Shown piece after piece: positions 1 through 7,113 of a DNA stretch of 64,000 nt. A program made the translations under genes and the position numbers. Below the pieces are notes generated by a model. The model had not been told where the DNA came from, did not search any database, and worked only from the letters and a program-made list of their open reading frames with translations. The stretch is from positions 7,160,001-7,224,000 of the forward strand of contig NZ_CP106793.1 of the NCBI RefSeq assembly GCF_025642135.1. The letters are read 5' to 3'. This DNA is from Streptomyces cynarae (lineage in GTDB: Bacteria; Actinomycetota; Actinomycetes; Streptomycetales; Streptomycetaceae). Position 1 is the stretch's first letter; every line of letters begins with the position of its first letter.

Positions 1-1232
1 ATCCGGAGGGGCACGGCCCCGTCCGTTACGGACCGCCCTTCCCCGAGCAGGGGCTGCCCCTCCTGCCGGGCCTGTCCGCGGCGCTCGCCGAGGCCGCCGA
101 CCGCGACGGCTCCGGCCCCTCCCGTCTACCCGCCCTCCTCGACGCCGCCTGCGGCTACTTCGCGCGGCGCGGACTGCCCGCCGAGCCCGACGACGTCGCC
201 GCCGCCCCCGGCGCCCCCGCGATCTTCGTCGCCGTCACGGCCGCGCTCGGTGGCGACGTCCTCGTCCCACGGCCCTGCCCGGCCTGGTGGGCGCCCCAGG
301 TCCGGGCGCTGGGGCGGTCCGTGTTCCATGTGCCGACACCCATGGAGTGCGGCGGCGTCCCCGACCCGTACGCCCTCCTGGAGACCGTCCGCAGGATCCG
401 CGCCGAGGGCGGCGACCCCCGCCTCCTCGTGCTCGCCGTCGCCGACGACCCCACCGCCACCGTCGCCCCGCCCGAACTCGTGCACGAGACCGTCGAGGCC
501 GCCGCCGGGGAGGGGTTGCACCTGGTCAGCGACGAGACCTGGCGCGACACCGTGCACCGGCCGCACGACACCGTGCTGCTCAGCCCCGCCGAGATGCTGC
601 CGGACCGGGTCACCGTCGTCACCGACCTCGCCGGGCCCTTCCTGCCGCCCGGCTGGCCCGCGGCCGTCGCCCGCTTCCCGGCCACCCCCGACGGCGCCGG
701 ACTGCGCGCCCGCGCCCTGGACGTGCTCACCGCGCTCGGCGCCCGGATCGCCGACCCGGTCGCCGCAGCGGCCGCGTACGCCCTCGACGAGCCCGCCGAC
801 GTCACCCAGCGCCTCACCGCCGGCAACGCGCTCCACGCGCGCGTGGCCGACGCCGCGCGCCGGGCCGTCGTCGCCGCGGGCGCGCTCGTCCTGCCCCCGC
901 AGGCCGGCCGCCACCTCTACGCCGACCTGGAGCCGCTTCGCTCCGCGCTCGACGCGCGCGGCGTCGGTGACGCGCAGGAACTCGAGGACCTCCTCACCGC
1001 CCGGCTCGGCATGCCCGCGCCGGGCGGCCACCGCTTCGGGGACGACCTGGCGGCGCTCCGCGTCCGTCTGTCCACCGGACCCCTCCTCGGCGCGAGCGCC
1101 GCGGAAGGGGCGCAGTGCCTCACCTCACCGGAGCCGCTGGAACTGCCACACGTACAACGCGCGTTGACCCATGTGGGATCGGTCTTCGCCGATCTCCGCG
1201 ACGACGCTCAGCGATGGGAGCCTCCTCGATGA
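1..1232 (+). CDS. Aminotransferase class I/II-fold protein, 5' end cut by window
   Basis: The reading frame is open from base 3, so the N-terminus lies upstream of the window and about 409 residues are visible. The fold-type I PLP layout can be followed: an N-terminal RYGPPFPEQGLP-like segment, a central SDETWRD motif at the place of the usual PLP-contacting DE-Y segment, GWPAAVARFP where GWR-G-ARFP is expected, and a C-terminal LRVRLS arginine that would bind a substrate carboxylate. The catalytic lysine is absent: the usual SLSK site reads TDLAGPF, and no lysine occurs anywhere in the visible protein. Transaminase chemistry is therefore unlikely; a non-catalytic or ligand-binding role is inferred. 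Its TGA overlaps the ATG of the next gene, so the two are probably translated together. Confidence 0.75.
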   Translation, partial: PEGHGPVRYGPPFPEQGLPLLPGLSAALAEAADRDGSGPSRLPALLDAACGYFARRGLPAEPDDVAAAPGAPAIFVAVTAALGGDVLVPRPCPAWWAPQVRALGRSVFHVPTPMECGGVPDPYALLETVRRIRAEGGDPRLLVLAVADDPTATVAPPELVHETVEAAAGEGLHLVSDETWRDTVHRPHDTVLLSPAEMLPDRVTVVTDLAGPFLPPGWPAAVARFPATPDGAGLRARALDVLTALGARIADPVAAAAAYALDEPADVTQRLTAGNALHARVADAARRAVVAAGALVLPPQAGRHLYADLEPLRSALDARGVGDAQELEDLLTARLGMPAPGGHRFGDDLAALRVRLSTGPLLGASAAEGAQCLTSPEPLELPHVQRALTHVGSVFADLRDDAQRWEPPR

Positions 1233-2305
1233 CGCAGCAGTCCGAGTCGACCACGAGCACCGTTGCGGCACACCGGGACACCGGTGCGCCCGCGTCCACG
1301 CCCCTGCTGAGCCAGGACCCCGCGCCGCTGGTGGCGCCGCCGCTCGCGGCGCCCCGCCCGCTCGGTGAGCGCCGTATCTGGCCGCGCTCCTTCACGGACC
1401 GGCTGACCACTCCGCTGCCCGGCCTGAAGGCCATGGCCCGCTTCGCCCGCGAGGGCGCGGTGCGGCCCGGGCCCGAGGGTCTGAAGGACATCCCCCGGCT
1501 GCCGTACGAGCCGGGCCCGCTGCCGCGGGTCGACGCGCGCACGGTCGCCGTCTCCTGGGCGGGCCACGCCAGTTGGGTGGTGCGGATCGGCGGGCTGACG
1601 GTCCTGACCGACCCCGTCTGGTCGCGGCGCATCCTCGGAACTCCCGCGCGGATCACGCCCGTCGGCATCGACTGGGGCGCCCTGCCGCGCGTCGACGCGG
1701 TCGTCATCAGCCACAACCACTACGACCACCTCGACGCTCCGACGCTGCGCCGCCTCCCGCGCGACACCCCGGTGCTCGTACCGGCCGGGCTCGCCGCGTG
1801 GTTCCGCCGCCGGCGGTTCACGTGCGTCACCGAGCTGGACTGGTGGGAGGCCGCCGAGGTCAGAGGTGTCCGGTTCGACTTCGTGCCCGCCCACCACTGG
1901 TCCAAGCGCACCCTGACCGACACGTGCCGCTCGCTGTGGGGCGGCTGGGTGCTGACGGCGCCCGACGGGCAGCGGGTCTACTTCGCGGGCGACACCGGGT
2001 ACGGGCACTGGTTCGAGCGGATCGGGCAGCGCTATCCGGGGATCGACCTGGCCCTCATGCCGATCGGCGCGTACGACCCGCGCTGGTGGCTCAGCGACGT
2101 CCACTGCGACCCGGAGGAGGCGGTCCGCGCGACGCTCGACCTGGGCGCACGGCGGATGGCGCCCATGCACTGGGCCACGTTCGTGCTGTCGGCGGAGCCG
2201 GTCCTGGAACCGCTGTCCCGGGTGCGGACGGCCTGGGAGAAGGCGGGACGGGCCCGCGACGACCTGTGGGACCTGCCGGTGGGGGCGTCACGGGTACTGC
2301 ACTGA
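1229..2305 (+). CDS. Metallo-beta-lactamase-fold hydrolase (NAPE-PLD/RomA-like)
   Basis: This 358-residue protein has the MBL metal-binding set: SHNHYDHLD (HxHxDH) near residues 161-167, a further His in PAHHWS, the bridging Asp in FAGDTGYG near 254, and a final His in PMHWATF near 312. The GAYDPRWW and MHWATF segments are typical of the N-acyl-phosphatidylethanolamine phospholipase D/RomA branch, which suggests phosphodiester or lipid hydrolysis; the substrate is not known. I chose the ATG at 1229 because it overlaps the upstream stop as ATGA and has GGGAG 8 nt before it; an in-frame ATG at 1214 is the alternative. No signal peptide is seen, so it should be cytoplasmic. Confidence 0.85.
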   Translation: MTQQSESTTSTVAAHRDTGAPASTPLLSQDPAPLVAPPLAAPRPLGERRIWPRSFTDRLTTPLPGLKAMARFAREGAVRPGPEGLKDIPRLPYEPGPLPRVDARTVAVSWAGHASWVVRIGGLTVLTDPVWSRRILGTPARITPVGIDWGALPRVDAVVISHNHYDHLDAPTLRRLPRDTPVLVPAGLAAWFRRRRFTCVTELDWWEAAEVRGVRFDFVPAHHWSKRTLTDTCRSLWGGWVLTAPDGQRVYFAGDTGYGHWFERIGQRYPGIDLALMPIGAYDPRWWLSDVHCDPEEAVRATLDLGARRMAPMHWATFVLSAEPVLEPLSRVRTAWEKAGRARDDLWDLPVGASRVLH

Positions 2306-2321
2306 GCCGCCCCACCGGGGC

Positions 2322-2948
2322 TCATGAGGTGGCGGCCCTGCGCATCCGGCGCCACAGGCCGGGTGCCGTGCTGATCACGACCGTCAGTACGATCGCCGCC
2401 ACCACGCCCTCCCACGGCTTCGGGAACAGCGAGCCGCCGACGATGCCGATCAGCTGGTACGTGGCGGTCCAGGCGAGGCAGGCCGGGGCGTCGCCGCGGG
2501 CGAACTCCCGCAGCGGCATACGGGCCAGCAGGCAGGCGAGCATCACCGGAATGCGCCCCGCCGGGACCAGCCGGGAGAGGGTGAGCACCGCGATCCCGTG
2601 CTCGTTCAGCTTCTCCTGCGCCTGGGCGAGCCGGTCCTCGGGGGCGCGGCCGCGGAGGTTCTCCAGCCAGCGGGAACCGTTCTTCGACCGCATGCCGCGC
2701 CGCCCGAGCCAGTACAGCGCGACGTCCCCGAGGAAGGCCGCGAGCGCCGCGACGCCGAAGACCAGCGCGAGCGAGAAGGGCGCGGTCCGGTGGAAGGCCA
2801 CGACCGCCGCGGAACTGACCAGCGCCCCTGTCGGCACGACCGGCACCAGCGCCCCGATCAGCACCAGCAGGAACAACGACGGATAGCCGACGGCCTGTTG
2901 CGTGGACTCCGTGGGCACGAGGGTGGTCGCTGCGGCGAGGTACATCAC
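2322..2948 (-). CDS. DedA/VTT-type membrane protein
   Basis: The 208-residue protein has about five hydrophobic segments. It carries the DedA-family pattern of an early GALVPVVPTGALV re-entrant-like loop, FLGDVALYWLGRR, and a later LSRLVPAGRIPVMLACLLARMPLREF with the conserved arginine and Pro-Gly-Arg turn. DedA/VTT proteins are linked to lipid translocation and membrane homeostasis. The start is GTG at 2948 overlapping the stop of the upstream MBL gene as GTGA; an ATG follows immediately. It is convergent with the NAPE-PLD-like gene, with only 16 nt between them and an imperfect GC-rich inverted repeat there. Confidence 0.8.
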   Translation of the reverse strand: MMYLAAATTLVPTESTQQAVGYPSLFLLVLIGALVPVVPTGALVSSAAVVAFHRTAPFSLALVFGVAALAAFLGDVALYWLGRRGMRSKNGSRWLENLRGRAPEDRLAQAQEKLNEHGIAVLTLSRLVPAGRIPVMLACLLARMPLREFARGDAPACLAWTATYQLIGIVGGSLFPKPWEGVVAAIVLTVVISTAPGLWRRMRRAATS

Positions 2949-3718
2949 CGGGCGACCTCCGGGCGGACGCTCTCACCGTGGGACAGCAGGTGCACCCTGA
3001 CGCCCGGCGCGTACCGCGCGGCGAGGCGGGCGAACTCGGCGCCCGGGGCGTGGAACTCGTGGGGGCGCACGGCGTCCATCCCGATCGGCCAGTACGTGCC
3101 GAAGTGCACCGGCACCGCGCTGCGCGGCATCAGCCGGGCCAGCGCCTGCGCCGCGCGCCCCGCGTCCAGGTGCCCCTCGCCGAGGTACGGCCCCCAGCCG
3201 CCGACCGGCAGCAGCGCCACGTCGACCGGCCCGACCTCTTCGGCCATCGACGGGAACAGACCGGTGTCCCCGGCGAAGTACGTCCGCGCCTCCCCCTCGA
3301 CGACGAACCCGAGCGCGGGGGAGCGGTGCGGCCCCACCGGCAGCCGCCGCCCGTCGTGCCGTGCGGGCACCACCCGTACGACCAGGTCACCGATCCGTAC
3401 CCGGTCCCCGGGCGCCACCTCCGTGAGCCGCAGCCGGCCCAGCCTGCGCAGCCCCGGCACCTGGGCGGAGGCGCCGCGCGGCACCAGCACCCGGGTGCCC
3501 GGGGCCAGACGGGCCAGCGACGGCACGTGCAGATGGTCGGCGTGCAGATGCGACACCAGCGTCACGTCCGCCACCGCGGCCTCGGGCGGCGGCGGGGCGC
3601 CCCGGCGCCGCCGCAGATGCGCGAGGCGGCGCGCGAACAGGGGATCGGTGAGCACCCGTACGCCGGAGTCCTCGACCGTGCAGGTGGCGTGACCCCACCA
3701 CGTGACCTCCACCGGCAC
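2945..3718 (-). CDS. Metallo-beta-lactamase-fold hydrolase (UlaG-like)
   Basis: A 257-residue soluble MBL protein. WWGHATCTVEDSGVRVLTDPLF near the N-terminus, SHLHADHLH (HxHxDH), FAGDTGLFP and PVHFGTYWPIG are the expected metal and active-site segments of UlaG-like hydrolases. The substrate cannot be read from sequence. The start is GTG at 3718, with AAGGAGG at 3726-3732 giving ideal spacing; a nearby ATG at 3723 is out of frame. It forms a two-gene operon with the overlapping DedA-type gene. Confidence 0.85.
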   Translation of the reverse strand: MPVEVTWWGHATCTVEDSGVRVLTDPLFARRLAHLRRRRGAPPPPEAAVADVTLVSHLHADHLHVPSLARLAPGTRVLVPRGASAQVPGLRRLGRLRLTEVAPGDRVRIGDLVVRVVPARHDGRRLPVGPHRSPALGFVVEGEARTYFAGDTGLFPSMAEEVGPVDVALLPVGGWGPYLGEGHLDAGRAAQALARLMPRSAVPVHFGTYWPIGMDAVRPHEFHAPGAEFARLAARYAPGVRVHLLSHGESVRPEVAR

Positions 3719-3764
3719 TCCATTGCCTCCTTCGCGCGACTCCCCCCGAGCCTACGGGCAGGGG

Positions 3765-3770
3765 TAGGGT
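3765..3770 (+). promoter_or_regulatory. Putative -10 element TAGGGT
   Basis: TAGGGT lies 33 nt before the ATG of the resolvase-like gene and matches the Streptomyces housekeeping -10 pattern (TANNNT). No convincing -35 is seen at the usual spacing, so this is only a candidate. Confidence 0.3.
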
Positions 3771-3803
3771 CGGCGGGGAAACCCTGAGGTGAGGGGGGAC
3801 CCC

Positions 3804-4256
3804 ATGGGAGAGGCGCACGGCATCGCCGGCGCGCGCGACGCCCGCGGCCGGCCGGGCACGGTCCGGGTCACGGCGATCGCCAGCCTGACGCCGCTCGAGG
3901 AACTGGACGCGGAACCCTTCCTCGTCGACTCCCGCAGCCAGCACGCGATGTGCGCGCGCTGGGCGGAGGAGCGCGGTTACGTGGTGACGCGGGAACTCCT
4001 CGTCCGCGGCCTGCGCCCCGACCACTGCGCGCTGTGGACGGATGTGGAGGCGGGTCTGGTCGACCTGTTCGTGGCCCCCAGCCGCCGTGTCCTGGAGCGC
4101 GCCCTGACCTCGGTGGACGAGTTCACCGCGGAGTGCGCCCGGCGAGGCGTCCGCGTCGAGACGGTCGGCCGCGCGGAACCGTCGTACGACGCCGGGATGA
4201 AGGCCCGGATCCACCGCCGCCTGTCGCTGCCGACGGCCGGGTACGACGGCCGCTGA
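3804..4256 (+). CDS. Small protein resembling a serine-recombinase N-terminal domain
   Basis: This 150-residue protein is not annotated by a clear motif, but its pattern follows the resolvase N-terminal domain: an initial strand RVTAIASL, a helix RSQHAMCARWAEERGYVV, a short LRPDHCALWTDVEAGLVDLFVAPSRRVLERA segment where resolvases have RP-L--ll--g-vdvv---dRl-R, and CARRGVRVETVG. The canonical catalytic Y-x-R-x-S is not present and there is no DNA-binding domain, so it is probably not an active recombinase. The ATG at 3804 has GAGGGGGG just upstream; an in-frame GTG at 3789 is the alternative. It stands alone between two unrelated genes. Confidence 0.55.
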   Translation: MGEAHGIAGARDARGRPGTVRVTAIASLTPLEELDAEPFLVDSRSQHAMCARWAEERGYVVTRELLVRGLRPDHCALWTDVEAGLVDLFVAPSRRVLERALTSVDEFTAECARRGVRVETVGRAEPSYDAGMKARIHRRLSLPTAGYDGR

Positions 4257-4271
4257 CGGGGGGCTCCCGGC

Positions 4272-4289
4272 GTTGTGACAAGGTGGGGG
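4272..4289 (+). promoter_or_regulatory. Promoter-like motif upstream of phosphodiesterase
   Basis: The sequence GTTGTGACAAGGTGGGGG, with CAAGGT at 4279-4284 as a possible -10, lies about 50 nt before the GTG start. Similar TGTGA-N3-4-GG-TGGG strings occur before osmC and before the pterin dehydratase gene in this window. The assignment is by resemblance only. Confidence 0.3.
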
Positions 4290-4334
4290 CGCATCCGAGA
4301 GGGCGGCAGGGCCATGACGTGAGGTGAGCTGGGC

Positions 4335-6419
4335 GTGGGGCACGGGCGTTGGCGGAAGCTGCTCAGCGGTGTGGGGCGCAGTGTCGCCGTGTGGGCCGCC
4401 TCCACCGGCACCATGCTCGTCCTCGCCGCCGTCCTGCCCGACTTCCGGCTGCAGTCCCCCGGCGGCGACAGCACGACCCGCATAGCCGTCACGGCCGCCG
4501 CCGGCGCCGGTGTCTTCGGTCTGCTGTCGTCCCTGGTGTGGCCCCTGCTGGTACGGCTCCTGCTGCTCGTCCCCGCCCTCGTCCTCGGCCTCCTCGTCTT
4601 CTTCCTCAACGGCTCCCTCCTGCTCGTCGCCCTCCGCGTCAACCCCTCCGGCGACGCGGAGGCCGCCCCCGAGACCGCGGTGGTGGTCGCCGCCGCGATG
4701 TCCGCCGTCGCCTCGGCCACCGGTGCCGCCCTCGCCGTACGGGACGACGACGCGTACCGCAGAAGGCTGTACCGGCTCGCCGACCGCCGCCGCAGACGCG
4801 GCGACGGACACTCCGGCCGTGTCACCCCGGGCGCGGTCTTCGTCCAGCTCGACGGCGTCGGACACGACGTGCTGCGGGCGGCCGTGGCCGAGGGCCTGAT
4901 GCCCACCGTCGCCTCCTGGCTCGGCCCGCGCGACGGCGGCCCCAGCCACCGGCTCACCGCCTGGCGCACCGACTGGTCCAGCCAGACCGGCGCCAGCCAA
5001 CTCGGCATCCTGCACGGCTCCAACCACGACGTCCCCGCGTTCCGCTGGTACGAGAAGGAGACCCGCGAGGTCGTCGTGTGCAACCGTCCGACGAGCGCCG
5101 CGGAACTCCAGCGCCGCGCCGTCGAGCGGACCGGCGACGGCGGCCTGCTCACCGTCGACGGCGCGAGCCGCGGCAACCTGTTCAGCGGTGGTGCCGACCA
5201 GCTCGCCCTGGTGCTGTCCGTCTCCGCCCGGCGAGGCAGGGAGAACCGCTCACGCGCCGGCTACTTCGCGTACTTCAGCGACCCGGCCAATGCCGTCCGC
5301 ACCGCCATGTCGTTCGCCGCCGAGGTCGCCCGCGAGATCGGCCAGTCCACCCGGGCCCGGCTGAAGCGACAGCGACCGCGTGTGGGCCGCGGCGGCCTGT
5401 ACCCCTTCGTGCGGGCCTTCGCCACCGTCGTCGAACGGGACGTGGTCGTCGCCGCGGTGATCGGCGACATGCTCGCCGGACGCAGCGCCGTCTACGCGGA
5501 CCTGGTGGCCTACGACGAGGTGGCCCACCACTCGGGACCGCACAGCCGCGACGCCGAGAAGGTCCTGCACCGGCTCGACCGCTCGCTCGCGCTGCTCGCG
5601 CAGGTCGCCGAGCACGCTCCGCGCCCGTACCGGATCGTCGTCCTGTCCGACCACGGACAGAGTCCGGGCGAGACCTTCCGCACCCGGTACGGGCTCGGCC
5701 TCGCCGACCTGGTGCGGGCCGGCTGCGGGCTGCACGTGCCGCGCAAGGTGGAGCGTACTCACAGCGGGGCCGAGGCTCGTGCCGCCGTACGCGCCGCGCT
5801 GCGCCGGCCCGTCGAGGAGAAGACCGAGCACCACAGGGCCGCCCGCCGCCACTCGGAGCCCATCGTGCTCGCCTCCGGGAACCTCGGGCTCGTCTCCTTC
5901 CCCGACGTGCCGCACCGGATGAGCAAGGAGGAGATCGACCGCCGGCACCCCGCGCTGCTGTCGACGCTCGCCAACCATCCCGGCGTCGGTTTCCTCCTGG
6001 TCCGCAGCGAGGAGCACGGCGGGGTGGTGCTGGGCGCGTTCGGCGCCGAGATCCCGGTGGACCGGCTCGCCGACGAGACCGGCCCGCTCGCCGGCTTCGG
6101 GCCGGGTGCCGCCGACGCCGTGCGCCGCACGCACTCCTTCCCGCACGCCCCCGACATCATGGTCAACTCCTGGTACGACCCGGAGGAGGGCGAAGTCCTG
6201 GCGTTCGAGGAGCAGATCGGTTCGCACGGCGGGCTCGGCGGTGCCCAGGGCCGGCCCTTCCTGCTGTGGCCGGTGGACCTGTCCGCCCCGGCCGAGGAGG
6301 GCACCGAACTGGTCGGCGCCGAGCAGGTCCACCAGGTCTTCCGCCGCTGGCTGTACGAGTGCGACGGCCCCCAAGTGCCGCTGGCCGCCGCCGAGGAGGA
6401 GGACGAACGCGCCGCCTGA
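4335..6419 (+). CDS. Membrane-anchored type I phosphodiesterase (alkaline phosphatase superfamily) with holin-like N-terminus
   Basis: The 694-residue protein begins with about four transmembrane segments (residues ~17-130) resembling the phage-holin-family 4TM module. A basic RRRLYRLADRRRRRGDG linker follows, then a type I phosphodiesterase/nucleotide pyrophosphatase domain from about 160. Visible metal-site pieces are FVQLDGVGHDVL, the nucleophile region WSSQTGASQLGILHG, LVAYDEVAHHSG and VLSDHGQSPG; a late FEEQIGSHGGLGG completes the site. Such enzymes hydrolyse phosphodiesters or phosphoglycerol links; here the substrate is unknown. The start is GTG at 4335 with GAGGTGAG upstream. It appears to be monocistronic. 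Confidence 0.8.
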   Translation: MGHGRWRKLLSGVGRSVAVWAASTGTMLVLAAVLPDFRLQSPGGDSTTRIAVTAAAGAGVFGLLSSLVWPLLVRLLLLVPALVLGLLVFFLNGSLLLVALRVNPSGDAEAAPETAVVVAAAMSAVASATGAALAVRDDDAYRRRLYRLADRRRRRGDGHSGRVTPGAVFVQLDGVGHDVLRAAVAEGLMPTVASWLGPRDGGPSHRLTAWRTDWSSQTGASQLGILHGSNHDVPAFRWYEKETREVVVCNRPTSAAELQRRAVERTGDGGLLTVDGASRGNLFSGGADQLALVLSVSARRGRENRSRAGYFAYFSDPANAVRTAMSFAAEVAREIGQSTRARLKRQRPRVGRGGLYPFVRAFATVVERDVVVAAVIGDMLAGRSAVYADLVAYDEVAHHSGPHSRDAEKVLHRLDRSLALLAQVAEHAPRPYRIVVLSDHGQSPGETFRTRYGLGLADLVRAGCGLHVPRKVERTHSGAEARAAVRAALRRPVEEKTEHHRAARRHSEPIVLASGNLGLVSFPDVPHRMSKEEIDRRHPALLSTLANHPGVGFLLVRSEEHGGVVLGAFGAEIPVDRLADETGPLAGFGPGAADAVRRTHSFPHAPDIMVNSWYDPEEGEVLAFEEQIGSHGGLGGAQGRPFLLWPVDLSAPAEEGTELVGAEQVHQVFRRWLYECDGPQVPLAAAEEEDERAA

Positions 6420-6469
6420 CGACGGGACGGACGCCGACGCGGCGGGGAACTGGGTTCGCGGGGGCCGGA

Positions 6470-6486
6470 TGTGATCGGATGGGAGC
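6470..6486 (+). promoter_or_regulatory. Promoter-like motif upstream of osmC
   Basis: TGTGATCGGATGGGAG, with TCGGAT at 6475-6480 as a possible -10, lies about 46 nt before the osmC start and resembles the strings upstream of two other genes in the window. Confidence 0.3.
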
Positions 6487-6526
6487 CACGGAACCCGGCA
6501 TCGGGACCCCATCGAAAGGAAGAACC

Positions 6527-6952
6527 GTGGCAACCACGCGCACCGCTCACACCGTCTGGGAAGGCAACCTGCTCGAGGGCAACGGCGTCGTCACCTTCGA
6601 CTCCTCCGGCATCGCCCAGCAGCCGGTCACGTGGGCCTCGCGCTCCCAGGACGCGAACGGCAAGACCAGCCCCGAGGAGCTGATCGCCGCCGCCCACTCC
6701 AGCTGCTTCTCCATGGCGCTGTCGCACGGCCTGGCCGGCGCCGGCACCCCGCCCACCAAGCTCGAGACGAAGGCCGACGTGACCTTCCAGCCGGGTGAGG
6801 GCATCACGGGCATCCACCTCACCGTCGAGGGCACCGTCCCCGGTATCGACAACGACGCGTTCGTCGCCGCCGCCGAGGACGCCAAGAAGAACTGCCCGGT
6901 CAGCCAGGCCCTGGCCGGCACGACGATCACGCTGGACGCCAAGCTCGCCTGA
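6527..6952 (+). CDS. osmC: OsmC-family organic hydroperoxide reductase
   Basis: This 141-residue protein is a full-length OsmC. It contains the two redox cysteines of the family in AAHSSCFSMALSHGL (peroxidatic) and KKNCPVSQAL (resolving), plus the EELIAAAHSSCF and TVEGTVPGIDNDAFVAAAEDAK segments. OsmC/Ohr enzymes reduce organic hydroperoxides in the cytoplasm. The GTG at 6527 is preceded by AAGGAAG at 6516-6522. A strong hairpin 17 nt after the stop suggests a single-gene transcript. Confidence 0.9.
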   Translation: MATTRTAHTVWEGNLLEGNGVVTFDSSGIAQQPVTWASRSQDANGKTSPEELIAAAHSSCFSMALSHGLAGAGTPPTKLETKADVTFQPGEGITGIHLTVEGTVPGIDNDAFVAAAEDAKKNCPVSQALAGTTITLDAKLA

Positions 6953-6968
6953 GCCCCACGTTCCCGAA

Positions 6969-7002
6969 GGTGCCGCGCTTCCCGCCGAGGGGGCGCGGCA
7001 CC
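6969..7002 (+). terminator. Rho-independent-type terminator after osmC
   Basis: A perfect 10-bp GC-rich stem, GGTGCCGCGC at 6969-6978 paired with 6993-7002, is followed by GTCGTTTCC. It lies just after osmC and before the dnaK regulatory region. Confidence 0.75.
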
Positions 7003-7048
7003 GTCGTTTCCGGGTACCCGGCATCACATGGAGAGCTCCGGCGCGCAC

Positions 7049-7069
7049 ATTGACGCGGGGCCACTCAAG
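7049..7069 (+). promoter_or_regulatory. HAIR-like element (candidate HspR site) upstream of dnaK
   Basis: The right half ACTCAAG at 7063-7069 is a perfect match to the HAIR half-site, and at exactly N7 spacing the left half ATTGACG matches CTTGAGT at 4 of 7 positions. HAIR (CTTGAGT-N7-ACTCAAG) is the known HspR operator of Streptomyces heat-shock genes. It lies 45 nt before the dnaK ATG, so repression by HspR is inferred. Confidence 0.5.
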
Positions 7070-7113
7070 ATTTGTGATGGAGAACGGGAAGCGCCCTGCG
7101 GAAGGGGACGGCG

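Noticed and set aside
126..1031. Long open frames on the minus strand and in other frames over the first gene
   Set aside because: They are Arg/Gly/Pro-rich mirror frames of a high-GC gene, lack ribosome binding sites and match no family; the plus-strand frame open from base 3 has proper codon bias.
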